Below the pieces are notes generated by a model that worked only from the letters and a program-made list of their open reading frames with translations, was not told the DNA's origin and searched no databases. A stretch of DNA of 34,334 bases from Myxococcales bacterium. Its GTDB lineage: Bacteria; Myxococcota_A; UBA9160; UBA4427. Position 1 is the first letter of the stretch, and each line of letters starts with the position of its first letter. The stretch is from contig JAAZXM010000043.1 in assembly GCA_014240165.1 (NCBI GenBank), positions 1 to 34,334 on the forward strand, read 5' to 3'. A program made the translations under genes and the position numbers. Positions 16,809 through 25,220 of this stretch are shown here, one piece after another.

Positions 16809-18236
16809 GTGAGTTCCGCCGCCCCGTCCGACACCCCGGTCGTCACCCTCTCCACGAAGCTCTATTACGGGGTCGGGTCCGTCGCGTACGGGGTCAAGGA
16901 CAACGGCTTCTCGTACATGCTCCTGCTCTACTACAACCAGGTGCTGGGCTTGCCAGCAAGTTGGGTGGGCGCGGGATTGATGTTTGCGCTCATTATCGAC
17001 GCCTTCTCCGACCCCATGGTGGGTTACCTCTCGGATAACCTGCACTCGAAATGGGGCCGGCGGCACCCGTTCATGTATGCCGCCGCATTGCCCACTTCCC
17101 TGGCCTTCTTTTTCCTCTGGAACCCGCCCGCTGGGCTCTCGCCCGAGCAACTCTTCGCCTACTTCATCTGCGTCGCCATCGCGGTGCGCACGTGCCTCAC
17201 CTTCTACGAGATCCCCTCGACGTCGCTGGTCGCGGAACTCACCGACGACTACGACGTGCGGACCTCCATGCTCAGCTTTCGATACTTCTTTGGCTGGTGG
17301 GGAGGGCTCACCATGGCGGTGCTCGCCTATTTCTTCCTGCTGCCCCAGGAGAGCGGCGGCGTCCTCTACGCGCCGGGCTACCAGACCTATGGAGCCATCG
17401 GCTCGGTCATCATCTTCATTGCGATCCTCGCCACCGCCCTGGGCACCCATCGGCACATTCCCAACCTCAAGGCTCCGCCACCCAAACGCCCCTTCGCAAT
17501 CCGCCGAACCGTCGACGAATTGAAGGAGACCCTCGCCAACCGCTCCTTTCTCGTCCTCTTCATCTCGGCGCTCTTCACCGCCATGGCGGCCGGGGTTTCG
17601 ACCTCGCTCAACATCTACTTCAACAGTTTCTTCTGGGAACTCACCACCGACCAGATGGGCGTTCTCAACCTGCCCTATTTTCTCTCGGCGGTCGTGGCTC
17701 TCTTCTTCGCGCCCCAACTCTCCATGCGGATCGGCAAGAAATACGCTGCCCTGATCATCGCGGGCATCGCCTTCCTGGCCGCGCCTCTCCCCATCGCCCT
17801 GCGATTGCTCGATCTCTTTCCCGCCAACGGAACAGACGCACTCTTCTACACCCTATTCATATTCGGAGCGGTGGAGGTCACCCTGATCATCACCGCCAGC
17901 ATCCTGATCTCCGCGATGGTGGCCGACGTCGTCGAGGAGAGTGAACTCGCCACCGGACGACGCTCAGAGGGCGTGTTCTTCGCGGCCCGAAGCTTCGCCC
18001 AGAAGGCGGTACACGGAATCGGCACCTTCACCGCGACCCTGCTTCTGACCTGGATCGACTTCCCCTCGGATGCGAAACCCGGCGAAGTGGAGCCCGGGGT
18101 CCTGCAGGATCTCGGTTTGGTCTACGTCCCGGTCTTGATGCTGCTCTACATCGCGGCCTTCGGTTTTCTCACCGGGTACAGGATCAGCCGGGAAAGCCAC
18201 GAGGGACACCTCGAGCGCCTGGGCTCGGCGGACTGA
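16809..18236 (+). CDS. GPH-family (MFS) cation symporter, 12 membrane segments
   Basis: The protein is 475 aa from a GTG at 16809 with GGGAGAAG eight bases upstream; an in-frame GTG at 16761 has no ribosome site. The opening KLYYGVGSVAYGVKDNGFS and the loop FSDPMVGYLSDNLHSKWGRRHPFM are diagnostic of glycoside-pentoside-hexuronide/melibiose-type symporters. About 12 hydrophobic segments follow, including FFGWWGG and the late SELATGRRSEGVFFAARSFAQK motif. The family moves sugars, glycosides or other organic molecules with Na+ or H+. In this type of genome GPH members often sit beside lipid or steroid catabolic genes, so the substrate need not be a sugar (inference). It follows the TetR/SDR pair. 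Confidence 0.92.
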   Translation: MSSAAPSDTPVVTLSTKLYYGVGSVAYGVKDNGFSYMLLLYYNQVLGLPASWVGAGLMFALIIDAFSDPMVGYLSDNLHSKWGRRHPFMYAAALPTSLAFFFLWNPPAGLSPEQLFAYFICVAIAVRTCLTFYEIPSTSLVAELTDDYDVRTSMLSFRYFFGWWGGLTMAVLAYFFLLPQESGGVLYAPGYQTYGAIGSVIIFIAILATALGTHRHIPNLKAPPPKRPFAIRRTVDELKETLANRSFLVLFISALFTAMAAGVSTSLNIYFNSFFWELTTDQMGVLNLPYFLSAVVALFFAPQLSMRIGKKYAALIIAGIAFLAAPLPIALRLLDLFPANGTDALFYTLFIFGAVEVTLIITASILISAMVADVVEESELATGRRSEGVFFAARSFAQKAVHGIGTFTATLLLTWIDFPSDAKPGEVEPGVLQDLGLVYVPVLMLLYIAAFGFLTGYRISRESHEGHLERLGSAD

Positions 18237-18404
18237 CCCAGCGGGCCACCCCGGCGCGCGGATGGGGAGGGCCACACCCCAGCCCAGCCCCTGGCAGCCC
18301 TGAGTACTCTCCCCCGGGGTAAGAAAGCCTCTCTTCCTCCGCGCCCGCCCGGCGGGCTCGCCGGGATCCTCAAGCCACTCGGGGGGCGCGCCGAAAGAGG
18401 AACC
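18237..18404. other. Intergenic region with a strong GC hairpin
   Basis: No gene is visible. A perfect hairpin-forming repeat GCCCGCC-C-GGCGGGC lies at 18343-18357 without a following T-run, so it is not a classical intrinsic terminator. CCCCCGGGG is at 18311-18319. AGAGG just before 18405 is the ribosome site of the PilZ gene. Confidence 0.4.
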
Positions 18405-19922
18405 ATGTCTACACGTACACCTGCGCAGCGAAGCGACGGTCGCATTGCCGGTTCCGTCCGGTGCGTGCTTTCCGTCACCGACGGCCCGAGTTTCAAGGGC
18501 GTCGCCAGCAATTTCTCACCCAACGGGCTCTATGTCGAGATCGCCGGCGAACGCCTGCCCCCGCGCGAAGCCGAGGTGGATGTGTTCTTGCGCGAATCCC
18601 GCAACACCCCGGCCCTTCAATTGCGCGGTGTCGTGGCCCGGCGAACCAATAGTCCCGAAGAAACCTCCGAGGGCCACGTCGGCGTGGGCATTCGCATTCA
18701 GGAGGCCCCCGCTGAATTCCACGCGCTCTTCGTCGACGCCCCCGAGAGCCGCTTCGAACGCCGATCCCATACTCCCTACCCGCTGCTCGCCTACGACGGC
18801 GACTCGCTGGATGATGTCTTCAAACTCCTCGAAGAAATGGGCGCTCAGCCTCGGCGGGCCTACGTCAGCGGTCCTGAAAGCCTCAAGGGCTGGGACGATG
18901 TTCCTCGGCTTCTCTTCGTTGACGCGGCGGATGCCCTGACCCTGGAAGTGCCGCCCCAAGCGGACCACCAGGGGGTACTCCGGGTGGCCATCGCCTCATC
19001 GAACTCGGAAATCCTGGGAAGCCTGCTTCGCCGGCTCGGGTATCAGTACCTGATACGTCGCCCCCTTCACATCGACGCGGTCAAGATCCTGCTCCGCAAC
19101 CTGCTTCACCAGGGGCAGAGCCGACGCGCGAGTCCCCGGGTCGTACTCGGCGTTGACGCCGAATTGCAGACGAGACCCTGGAGTTGGCCGCGACCCTGCG
19201 CACTCCTCGATCTTTCCCGAGGCGGGTGTTTGCTGGCTTCGCGGCAGAAGATTCCGCTTCGCCGCAAGGTCAAAGTCGTCATTGGGCGCGATATCACCGG
19301 GGACCGCGAACTTCCCCTCACGGGACACGTGATCCGTCGGCGCTACGACGACGCGTCGAAAGAGTGGCAAGTAGCGCTTCGCTTTCATCCCTCGAGTGAT
19401 GCACTGGGCGTGCGGATCAGCGGACTCCTGCGACGAACCACCGTCGGCCCGAGCCGAGATCTCGAACCCACCGCGAGCCAACGCTTGCTGATCGCTGCCC
19501 GCCGATTGCTCGGCGTAGGGAAAGCATTGGTCCCCCTACCTGGCCATCCCGACCGAAGGCGAGATGCACGGGCCCGCTTCGACCGTCATGTCTGCAGGCT
19601 CGACGAGTCCGGCAGCCGGGTGACCGCCCTGCTGGCAGGCTACGACCTCACGGCCCAAGGCATGCGGGTCCAGCCCCATCCAGAACTCGAAGTGGGCACC
19701 CACCTGGCACTTTCGCTCCACGATCACGCCCGGCAGCGACCCATTGAAGTCGCCGCCGAGGTGATCCGAGACGACGGTGTCGACGGGCTTGCCCTGCGTT
19801 TCGTCGATCTCGATGCGGACCTCTCTACGCGCATCGAAGGGCTTGTTTCCGCCCTGCCCGCGGCCAATTCCCTGGTCATGGCGGGCATCGAGAGCAATAT
19901 CGAGAACGCTGCACCGCGCTGA
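18405..19922 (+). CDS. Triple PilZ-domain protein with a receiver-like insert
   Basis: The protein is 505 aa with ATG at 18405 and AGAGG upstream. Three PilZ-like modules each keep an RxxxR switch and a [D/N]x[S/T]xxG motif. Module 1 has R9/R13 and N36-x-S38-xx-G41. Module 2 has R241/R245 and D269-x-S271-xx-G274. Module 3 has R385/R389 and D414-x-T416-xx-G419. Between modules 1 and 2 (about 125-235) is an alpha/beta stretch (YPLLAYDGD, RLLFVDAAD, GVLRVAIASSN) that resembles a degenerate receiver domain without clear phosphorylation residues. PilZ domains bind cyclic di-GMP and control motility, polysaccharide or transcription. No membrane segment or output enzyme is seen, so it is probably a cytosolic c-di-GMP receptor/adaptor. 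It stands alone between the transporter and the flavoenzyme cluster. Confidence 0.85.
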   Translation: MSTRTPAQRSDGRIAGSVRCVLSVTDGPSFKGVASNFSPNGLYVEIAGERLPPREAEVDVFLRESRNTPALQLRGVVARRTNSPEETSEGHVGVGIRIQEAPAEFHALFVDAPESRFERRSHTPYPLLAYDGDSLDDVFKLLEEMGAQPRRAYVSGPESLKGWDDVPRLLFVDAADALTLEVPPQADHQGVLRVAIASSNSEILGSLLRRLGYQYLIRRPLHIDAVKILLRNLLHQGQSRRASPRVVLGVDAELQTRPWSWPRPCALLDLSRGGCLLASRQKIPLRRKVKVVIGRDITGDRELPLTGHVIRRRYDDASKEWQVALRFHPSSDALGVRISGLLRRTTVGPSRDLEPTASQRLLIAARRLLGVGKALVPLPGHPDRRRDARARFDRHVCRLDESGSRVTALLAGYDLTAQGMRVQPHPELEVGTHLALSLHDHARQRPIEVAAEVIRDDGVDGLALRFVDLDADLSTRIEGLVSALPAANSLVMAGIESNIENAAPR

Positions 19923-20256
19923 GTTCGCTTTCGGCCGATACGCCCTCCCATGCGGCGCATTGCGCATCGCACTCCTTGGGCGCAGCGCCGCCTCGCGCCC
20001 GGCCACCGGCCGACCCGTGCGCACCCCAGCCCAGTCGCGCGTTTCGAGGCGACAAGAGGGTGCGGAATCTGATTCTTTTGCCTAAAATCAGAGTCCGACT
20101 CCAGTTTTAGTGTCCCCCTGGGGCAGACTTTGATCGTGACTGGGGAGTGGCACCCTTCCCCGGGACCAGGAGGGGTTGCGTTCCGACCCAGCCTGGCCGT
20201 GCATTGGGGTCACCGCCACGCCGGCGAGCCAGAGGGCCAAAGCCCGAGGAGAAAAA
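19923..20256. other. Intergenic region (334 bp) upstream of the flavoenzyme cluster
   Basis: No coding region is convincing here. The notable element is an AT-flanked imperfect inverted repeat at 20084-20108. The last bases (GAGGAG) are the ribosome site of the nitroreductase. The region must hold the promoter of the cluster, but I cannot place a -35/-10 pair with confidence. Confidence 0.5.
20084..20108. promoter_or_regulatory. Imperfect inverted repeat, possible operator
   Basis: The core GAGTC-C-GACTC (20091-20101) is perfectly symmetric. It is flanked by AAAA (20084-20087) and TTTT (20105-20108) with three mismatched pairs between. The symmetry and AT flanks in GC-rich DNA suggest a regulator site for the downstream flavoenzyme cluster. 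A weak terminator for the PilZ gene is the alternative. Confidence 0.4.
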
Positions 20257-20919
20257 ATGGAAGAGATCGGACTCTACGAGGCCATGCAAACCCTGCGCGC
20301 GGTCCGGCGCTTGCGACCCGACCCGGTGCCCGAGGAGGTCTTGCAACGAATTCTCGAAGCCGCTTCTTGGGCTCCCACCGGGGGCAATGTCCAACCCTGG
20401 CGGGTGGTGGTGGTGCGCGACGGCGAACGCAAACAGAAACTCGGCGAGTTCTACCAGGCCGGCTGGGATGCCTACTCCGAAGGACACCGGGCCCAACTCG
20501 CCGATGCCCCGGAAGCAATCCAGGCCAAGCAGGCGCGCATGCTCGACGCCGGCGATCACCTGGCCACGCATTTCGGCGAATCGCCGGCGGTGATTATCTT
20601 CTGCTTCAACCCCAAACTGATGGCGATTACTGACGCAAAGCTCGACCGCATCTCGGTGGTGGGCGGCGCATCGATCTACACCGCCGTGGAGAACCTCTTG
20701 CTGGCATGCCGAGCGGAAGGCCTCGGCTGCACGCTCACCACTCTCCTTTGCGGCTATGAAGAGGAGGTTCGCTCGATCCTCGAAATCCCCGAACCCTGGG
20801 GTACCGCGTGCGCTGTTCCGGTGGGCTACCCGGTGGGCGGCGGCCACGGAAAGATTTCGAGGCGCCCGGTCAGCAAGCTCGCCTTCCTCGATCATTGGGG
20901 AAACCCCTTCGAATCCTGA
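20257..20919 (+). CDS. Nitroreductase-family FMN oxidoreductase
   Basis: The protein is 220 aa from ATG 20257 with GAGGAG six bases upstream; an upstream ATG at 20176 has no such support. The N-terminal FMN-phosphate motif RAVRRLRPDPVP (14-25) and ASWAPTGGNVQPWRV (36-50) are typical of the nitroreductase fold. GGASIYTAVENLLLACRAEGLGCTLTT is the family's dimer/FMN-binding helix, and the C-terminal VGYPVGG is also standard. These enzymes use NAD(P)H to reduce nitro groups, quinones, flavins or enones as FMN homodimers. The acyl-CoA dehydrogenase follows 22 nt later and an HsaA-like protein after that. It might supply reduced flavin or reduce a ring double bond for them (inference). Confidence 0.92.
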   Translation: MEEIGLYEAMQTLRAVRRLRPDPVPEEVLQRILEAASWAPTGGNVQPWRVVVVRDGERKQKLGEFYQAGWDAYSEGHRAQLADAPEAIQAKQARMLDAGDHLATHFGESPAVIIFCFNPKLMAITDAKLDRISVVGGASIYTAVENLLLACRAEGLGCTLTTLLCGYEEEVRSILEIPEPWGTACAVPVGYPVGGGHGKISRRPVSKLAFLDHWGNPFES

Positions 20920-20941
20920 GATCGCCACCACTGGAGACCCC

Positions 20942-22108
20942 ATGCTCTTCGCCGACGAAAGCGCTGAACTGCTCGACCTGCGCGCCATGCTGCGACGTTT
21001 CGTGGCCGAGGAAATGCCTCCGGAAAAAGTTCAGGCCTGGGATCGCGAACACCGCTTTCCGCCCGAACTCTTTCGCAAGCTGGCCGAATTGGGCGTCTGC
21101 GGCGTCACCATCGGCACGGAATACGGAGGGCAGGGCGAAGACCTGATCGCCGCGGTGGCGATCATCGAGGAACTCTGCCGGGGCGGCGGCTTTGCGGCGG
21201 GGCCCTTCATCCACTGCGCGTTCTACGGGGGCATGAATATCTCCGAGAACGGCTCCGAAGAGCAAAAGCGGAGCTATCTCCCGCAGTTGGCGCGAGGCGA
21301 GCACCTCTTCGCCTACGGGCTCTCGGAGCCCGACGTGGGCGGCGACCTCGCCAGTGTCCGCACGACCGCCAGCCGGACAGCCGACGGAGGCGTCGTGGTC
21401 AACGGCTTCAAGCGCTGGTGCACCGGCGCGGATTTTGCCGACACCATCTACTGCCTGGTCAAGAGCGATGAGGATGCACCGCGCCATGGGAACCTGAGCT
21501 TCGTGCTGATTCCCACCGACGCCCCGGGCGTCACGGTGCACCCCATCGAACATGCCAACCTTCGCTACACGCTCTCCAGCGATGTCATTCTCGAAAACGT
21601 CGAATTGCCCCCAGAGGCCATCGTCGGAGGTGAAGAGGGTTGGAACCAGGGCTGGGGAATGCTCGCGGGCAGGGCACTGGACGTAGAAAAAATCGAGATC
21701 ACCGCCGTAAGCTTCGGCATCGCTCAGGCAGCGGTCGAAGAAGCCTGGGCCTACGCCCAGGAGCGCAAACAATTCGGCAAGCCCATCAGCGGCCACCAGG
21801 CAGTGCGTCATCGATTGGTGGAAGCGCGCACGCGCCTCGAAGCGTGTCGCCACATGCTCTACCACGGCGCCTGGCTCGCCCAACAGGGTCGGCGCTGCAG
21901 CGTCGAAACCTCCATGGCCAAGCTCTTCGTTGCCGACACCGCGGTGGAGATCGGGCTCGCCTGCCAGCGCGTCATGGGGGCCTATGGGCTCTCGGAAGGC
22001 CATTCCATGGAGCGACATGTGCGCGACTTGATTGGGATGCCCATTGTGGGCGGATCTTCGGATATGCAAAAGAACAATATCGCCAGCCTGCTGGGCTTGG
22101 CGCGGTAG
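20942..22108 (+). CDS. Acyl-CoA dehydrogenase with the catalytic Glu in the isovaleryl-type position
   Basis: The protein is 388 aa with ATG 20942 and GGAG upstream. Standard ACAD blocks are present: YGLSEPDVGGD (125-135), FVLIPTDAPGV, the helix with QERKQFGKPISGHQAVRH (about 273-290), and a C-terminal MGAYGLSEGHSMERHVRD. The usual YEGT glutamate near the end is replaced: the segment reads IVGGSSDMQKNNIA. An alternative base is available at E249 in ALDVEK, matching the position used by isovaleryl-CoA and long-chain enzymes. The family forms a 2,3-double bond in acyl-CoA using FAD and passes electrons to ETF. The partner downstream (15 nt) is another ACAD-fold protein, so a heteromeric enzyme as in steroid side-chain degradation is possible, though that partner looks HsaA-like. 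Confidence 0.92.
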   Translation: MLFADESAELLDLRAMLRRFVAEEMPPEKVQAWDREHRFPPELFRKLAELGVCGVTIGTEYGGQGEDLIAAVAIIEELCRGGGFAAGPFIHCAFYGGMNISENGSEEQKRSYLPQLARGEHLFAYGLSEPDVGGDLASVRTTASRTADGGVVVNGFKRWCTGADFADTIYCLVKSDEDAPRHGNLSFVLIPTDAPGVTVHPIEHANLRYTLSSDVILENVELPPEAIVGGEEGWNQGWGMLAGRALDVEKIEITAVSFGIAQAAVEEAWAYAQERKQFGKPISGHQAVRHRLVEARTRLEACRHMLYHGAWLAQQGRRCSVETSMAKLFVADTAVEIGLACQRVMGAYGLSEGHSMERHVRDLIGMPIVGGSSDMQKNNIASLLGLAR

Positions 22109-22123
22109 CGGAGTAAACAAAAA

Positions 22124-23293
22124 ATGACGACTACCCACGACCAGGCAGCCACCGCCATGCTGGAGGCTGCGGCCAAGATCTCTCCCGAACTCTCGGCGCG
22201 TGCCTCGGAGATCGAAACCCTTCGCAGGATGCCCGATGACATAGCCCACACCCTCGCGGACCAGGGCTTCTACCGCATGTGGGTTCCCACGCGGCTGGGC
22301 GGGCTCGAATTGCCGCTCGCCCCTTCGCTCGAAGTCTTCGAAGCGCTGGCCAAAGCCGAGCCCTCGGTGGCCTGGTGCGTGGCCATCGCGGTTTCTACCA
22401 CCCTCGCGATCCCACACTTGCCCGAGAGCACCGTCCAGACTGTCTTCGACCGCCCTGAACGAATCATCGCCGGGGTCTACGCGCCCAAGGGCCGCGGCGA
22501 AGCATGCGAGGGCGGCTTTCGCGTTTCGGGTCGCTGGCCCTTCGGATCGGGAACCCAGAACGCCCACTGGATCGTGGCCGGTTGCCGATACTTTCGCGAC
22601 GGCGAAGCCATCACGGACAAACGAGGCAACCCGCGCATGAATATGGTGGTGGTGCCGGCAGACCGCGTCGAATTTCTCGACACCTGGCACGTCACCGGGC
22701 TCGCAGGAACGGGCAGCACGGACTTTGCCATGGAAAACGTGGAGGTCTCCGAGGATTTCATCTCGGCGTGGAATCCGGTTCCCCCCGCCGAGGAACCCCT
22801 CTACCGGATTCCGCAACTCAGCCTGCTCGCCGTGGGCTTTGGCGCGATCAGCCTGGGACTCGGCCGCAGCGCCCTCGACGAACTCCAAACCCTGGCCGGC
22901 GCCAAGACGGCCACCGGCCAGTCCGCGCCCCTGGCCCAGCGACGGGATTTCCAAAGCGACCTGGCCCGGGCCGAGGTGAGCCTCCGTTCAGCCCGCAGCC
23001 ACTATTATGAGTGCGCCGAAGCGCTCTGGGAGGCAGCCAGCCAGGACAAGGCCAGCCTGGAGGAGCGGGCCTCCCTGCGCCTGGCCACTCTTCACGCGGT
23101 AGAAACCGGCGCCGAAGTCGCGCGCAGCGCCTACCGACTCGCCGGTGCTTCTTCGGTCTATTTGGACTCGCGCATTCAGCGCCTCTTCCGCGACAGCCAC
23201 GTCATTACCCAACATGTCCAGGTACGCCCCGATCTCTATTCAGTCGTGGGCAGCCATCTCGCTGGAGCGCCCAAAGGCACCGAAATGCTCTAG
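22124..23293 (+). CDS. ACAD-fold flavin-dependent oxidoreductase, HsaA-like (group D monooxygenase type)
   Basis: The protein is 389 aa with ATG 22124; GGAG lies about ten bases upstream. The layout follows HsaA/HpaH-like flavin monooxygenases: GFYRMWVPTRLGGLELP (about 49-65), SVAWCVAIAVST, GRWPFGSGTQNAHWIVAG and WHVTGLAGTGSTDF. The C-terminal Acyl-CoA_dh_2 region ends with IQRLFRDSHVITQHV. HsaA hydroxylates the phenolic ring of 3-HSA in steroid degradation using reduced flavin delivered by HsaB. No HsaB is visible; the nitroreductase two genes upstream could reduce flavin instead (inference). Other members oxidise amines, indoles or aromatic natural products, so the substrate is open. It is 15 nt from the acyl-CoA dehydrogenase, in one operon. 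Confidence 0.88.
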   Translation: MTTTHDQAATAMLEAAAKISPELSARASEIETLRRMPDDIAHTLADQGFYRMWVPTRLGGLELPLAPSLEVFEALAKAEPSVAWCVAIAVSTTLAIPHLPESTVQTVFDRPERIIAGVYAPKGRGEACEGGFRVSGRWPFGSGTQNAHWIVAGCRYFRDGEAITDKRGNPRMNMVVVPADRVEFLDTWHVTGLAGTGSTDFAMENVEVSEDFISAWNPVPPAEEPLYRIPQLSLLAVGFGAISLGLGRSALDELQTLAGAKTATGQSAPLAQRRDFQSDLARAEVSLRSARSHYYECAEALWEAASQDKASLEERASLRLATLHAVETGAEVARSAYRLAGASSVYLDSRIQRLFRDSHVITQHVQVRPDLYSVVGSHLAGAPKGTEML

Positions 23294-23446
23294 GTCCGCG
23301 ACTCTCTTTTCGTCCGAGGCGCCCCCAGTCCAGCCATCATCGCCCCAACTCGCGTGTGATACATTCGCCGATCAGCAAACTGCCGAAGCGCCTCACGCGA
23401 CAGAGGCCGCCGCCGAGAGGCACGAATCGGTGGCGATCTGAATTCC

Positions 23447-24952
23447 GTGCCTGTGTTGGACGACTCCATGCCCTCAAGCCCGAAAATACGGCCCTCCCGG
23501 CCCCGCCTCGTCTCGGATGTTGCCGAGTGGGACATGGAGACCGACGTGGCCATCGTGGGCTTCGGGGGTGCGGGGGCCTGCGCGGCCATCGAAGCCTCGG
23601 ATGCAGGCGCCCGGGTCACTCTCTTTGAGGTCGCCAGCGCCAGCGGCGGTTCCACGGCGCTCTCCAGCGCCGAGGTCTACCTCGGTGGTGGCGGCGGCAC
23701 CCGGGTTCAGCAGGCTTGCGGTTACGCGGACTCCACCGAGGACATGTTCCAATACCTGATGGCTGCGGGAGGAGATATCGCCGACGAGGCCAAGGTGCGC
23801 CTCTACTGTGAAGAAAGCACCGAGCATTTCGACTGGCTCGTCGCCATGGGGGCTCCCTACAAGGATTCCGAGTACAAAGAGCGCGCCATCATGGCGCTCA
23901 CCGACGATTGCCTCCTCTACACCGGCAGCGAGAAATGCTGGCCCTTCCGGGATGTTGCCGAGCCCTGCCCTCGAGGCCATAACCTCGAGGTGGAAGGCGA
24001 CAACGGCGGGCCGCTGCTGATGAAGATCCTCACCGAGCAGGTGGAGAAACGAAGCATCCAGGTGGAATACAACGCCCGTGCACTGACGTTGATCGCCAGC
24101 GAAGAGGGCGAAGTGTTGGGTCTCGTCGTGCGGATCGATGGAGAGGAGCGCAACGTCCGTGCCCACCGCGGAGTGATCCTCTGTGCCGGCGGATTCGTCA
24201 TGAACCCGGACATGCTGGCCCAATACTGCCCGCGCCTGGTGGAAGGGCCCATGCCCATCGGCAACCCGGGGGATACAGGGACCGGCCTTCTGATGGGGCA
24301 ATCCGTGGGGGGAGCCCTCCTCCATATGGACCAGCACTTCATCACGCTGCCCTATTACCCGCCCTCCTCGCTCACCTACGGAATCTTCGTCAACGGCCAG
24401 GCCCAGCGCTTCATCAACGAGGACTGCTACCACTCGCGAATCGCTTCGAGAGCCCTAGATCAATTGGGTGGCAAGACCTACCTGATCGTTTCGGCGGACG
24501 ACTACGACCACCCCTCCTTCATGAATGCCCCCATCGTGGGCACCGGCGAAACCATCGAGGAATTGGCCGAGGAAGTGGGGCTCAATTCCGGGATGCTGCG
24601 CCATACGATCGAGTTCTATTCCGAACACGCCGCCCGAGGCGAGGACCCGCTCTTCCACAAGAGCGCTGAATGGTTGAAACCCATGGCGGCCCCCTACGCG
24701 GCCCTGGATTGCACCCTGGGCGAAGGCGCCATCTACGCGGCTTTCACCCTCGGCGGGCTCGATACCCGGCCCACCGGCGAGGTCCTGACCACCGAGAAAG
24801 AGTTGATCCCCGGGCTCTACGCCGCCGGGCGGACGGCCTGCGGGATTCCCCGGACGGCTGCAGGCTACGCCAGCGGTCTCTCGGTGGGCGACGCCACGTT
24901 CTTTGGCCGCGCGGCGGGTCGGGCCAGTGCCGGGCGGCCGCCAGAAGTGTGA
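23447..24952 (+). CDS. KstD-like FAD flavoprotein (3-ketosteroid dehydrogenase / fumarate-reductase-type)
   Basis: The protein is 501 aa from GTG 23447, or 494 aa from ATG 23468; neither has a strong ribosome site. The FAD-binding Rossmann segment VAIVGFGGAGACAAIEASDAG lies near residues 29-49, followed by GGSTALSSAEVYLGGGGGT. A fumarate-reductase-type cap follows. The end GLYAAGRTACGIPRTAAGYASGLSVGDATFFG binds the FAD. The mix of an AEVYLGGG motif and a QACGYADSTEDMF segment resembles 3-ketosteroid delta4-(5alpha)- and delta1-dehydrogenases, which form ring double bonds in steroids. A more general enone- or fumarate-reductase role is possible. It is the fourth flavoenzyme in a row; the 153-nt gap before it may contain its own promoter. 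Confidence 0.85.
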   Translation: MPVLDDSMPSSPKIRPSRPRLVSDVAEWDMETDVAIVGFGGAGACAAIEASDAGARVTLFEVASASGGSTALSSAEVYLGGGGGTRVQQACGYADSTEDMFQYLMAAGGDIADEAKVRLYCEESTEHFDWLVAMGAPYKDSEYKERAIMALTDDCLLYTGSEKCWPFRDVAEPCPRGHNLEVEGDNGGPLLMKILTEQVEKRSIQVEYNARALTLIASEEGEVLGLVVRIDGEERNVRAHRGVILCAGGFVMNPDMLAQYCPRLVEGPMPIGNPGDTGTGLLMGQSVGGALLHMDQHFITLPYYPPSSLTYGIFVNGQAQRFINEDCYHSRIASRALDQLGGKTYLIVSADDYDHPSFMNAPIVGTGETIEELAEEVGLNSGMLRHTIEFYSEHAARGEDPLFHKSAEWLKPMAAPYAALDCTLGEGAIYAAFTLGGLDTRPTGEVLTTEKELIPGLYAAGRTACGIPRTAAGYASGLSVGDATFFGRAAGRASAGRPPEV

Positions 24953-24981
24953 AACCAAAGCCAATAGAGGAGTCGACCCCG

Positions 24982-25131
24982 ATGCGAATCACCCTTCTGA
25001 TCCTGATTGCCACCACCGCCTTGTTCCTGAATGGGTGCTGCGGTCACGCCTCCTGGGGCGATAAATACGGCTGGCAGTGCCACGACTTCGACAATTGGAA
25101 CAACCCGCGAGGCCCTTCGACGAAGAAATAG
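24982..25131 (+). CDS. Small lipoprotein, 49 aa
   Basis: The ATG at 24982 has AGGAG nine bases upstream. The protein starts MRITLLILIATTALFLNGCC, a clear signal sequence with a lipobox (LNGC), so Cys19 is the likely lipidated residue. The mature part is about 31 residues, rich in Trp, Asp and Asn (WGDKYGWQCHDFDNWNN), ending PSTKK. There is no recognisable family. Lipoproteins this short act as membrane-anchored entericidin-like or structural peptides in other bacteria, but nothing links this one to them. The gene is 29 nt after the KstD-like stop, on the same strand. Confidence 0.7.
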   Translation: MRITLLILIATTALFLNGCCGHASWGDKYGWQCHDFDNWNNPRGPSTKK

Positions 25132-25220
25132 GCAGCCCCTCCCCTCCGCACCTTCATCCCAACGAACAATTCCGCAATTCTGACCCGATTTCCCGATAGC
25201 CGCCGACTGATCCCCCAGGA

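Noticed and set aside
16473..17717. A 414-codon minus-strand frame rich in Glu, Gly and Arg
   Set aside because: It is opposite the GPH symporter; the charged composition is the usual mirror of a membrane protein.
18343..18357. GC hairpin as a terminator of the symporter gene
   Set aside because: There is no T-run after the stem on either strand, so it is recorded only as a hairpin.
20870..22954. A 694-codon minus-strand open frame
   Set aside because: It is antisense to the acyl-CoA dehydrogenase and HsaA-like genes, has no family signal, and arises from GC-rich codon structure.
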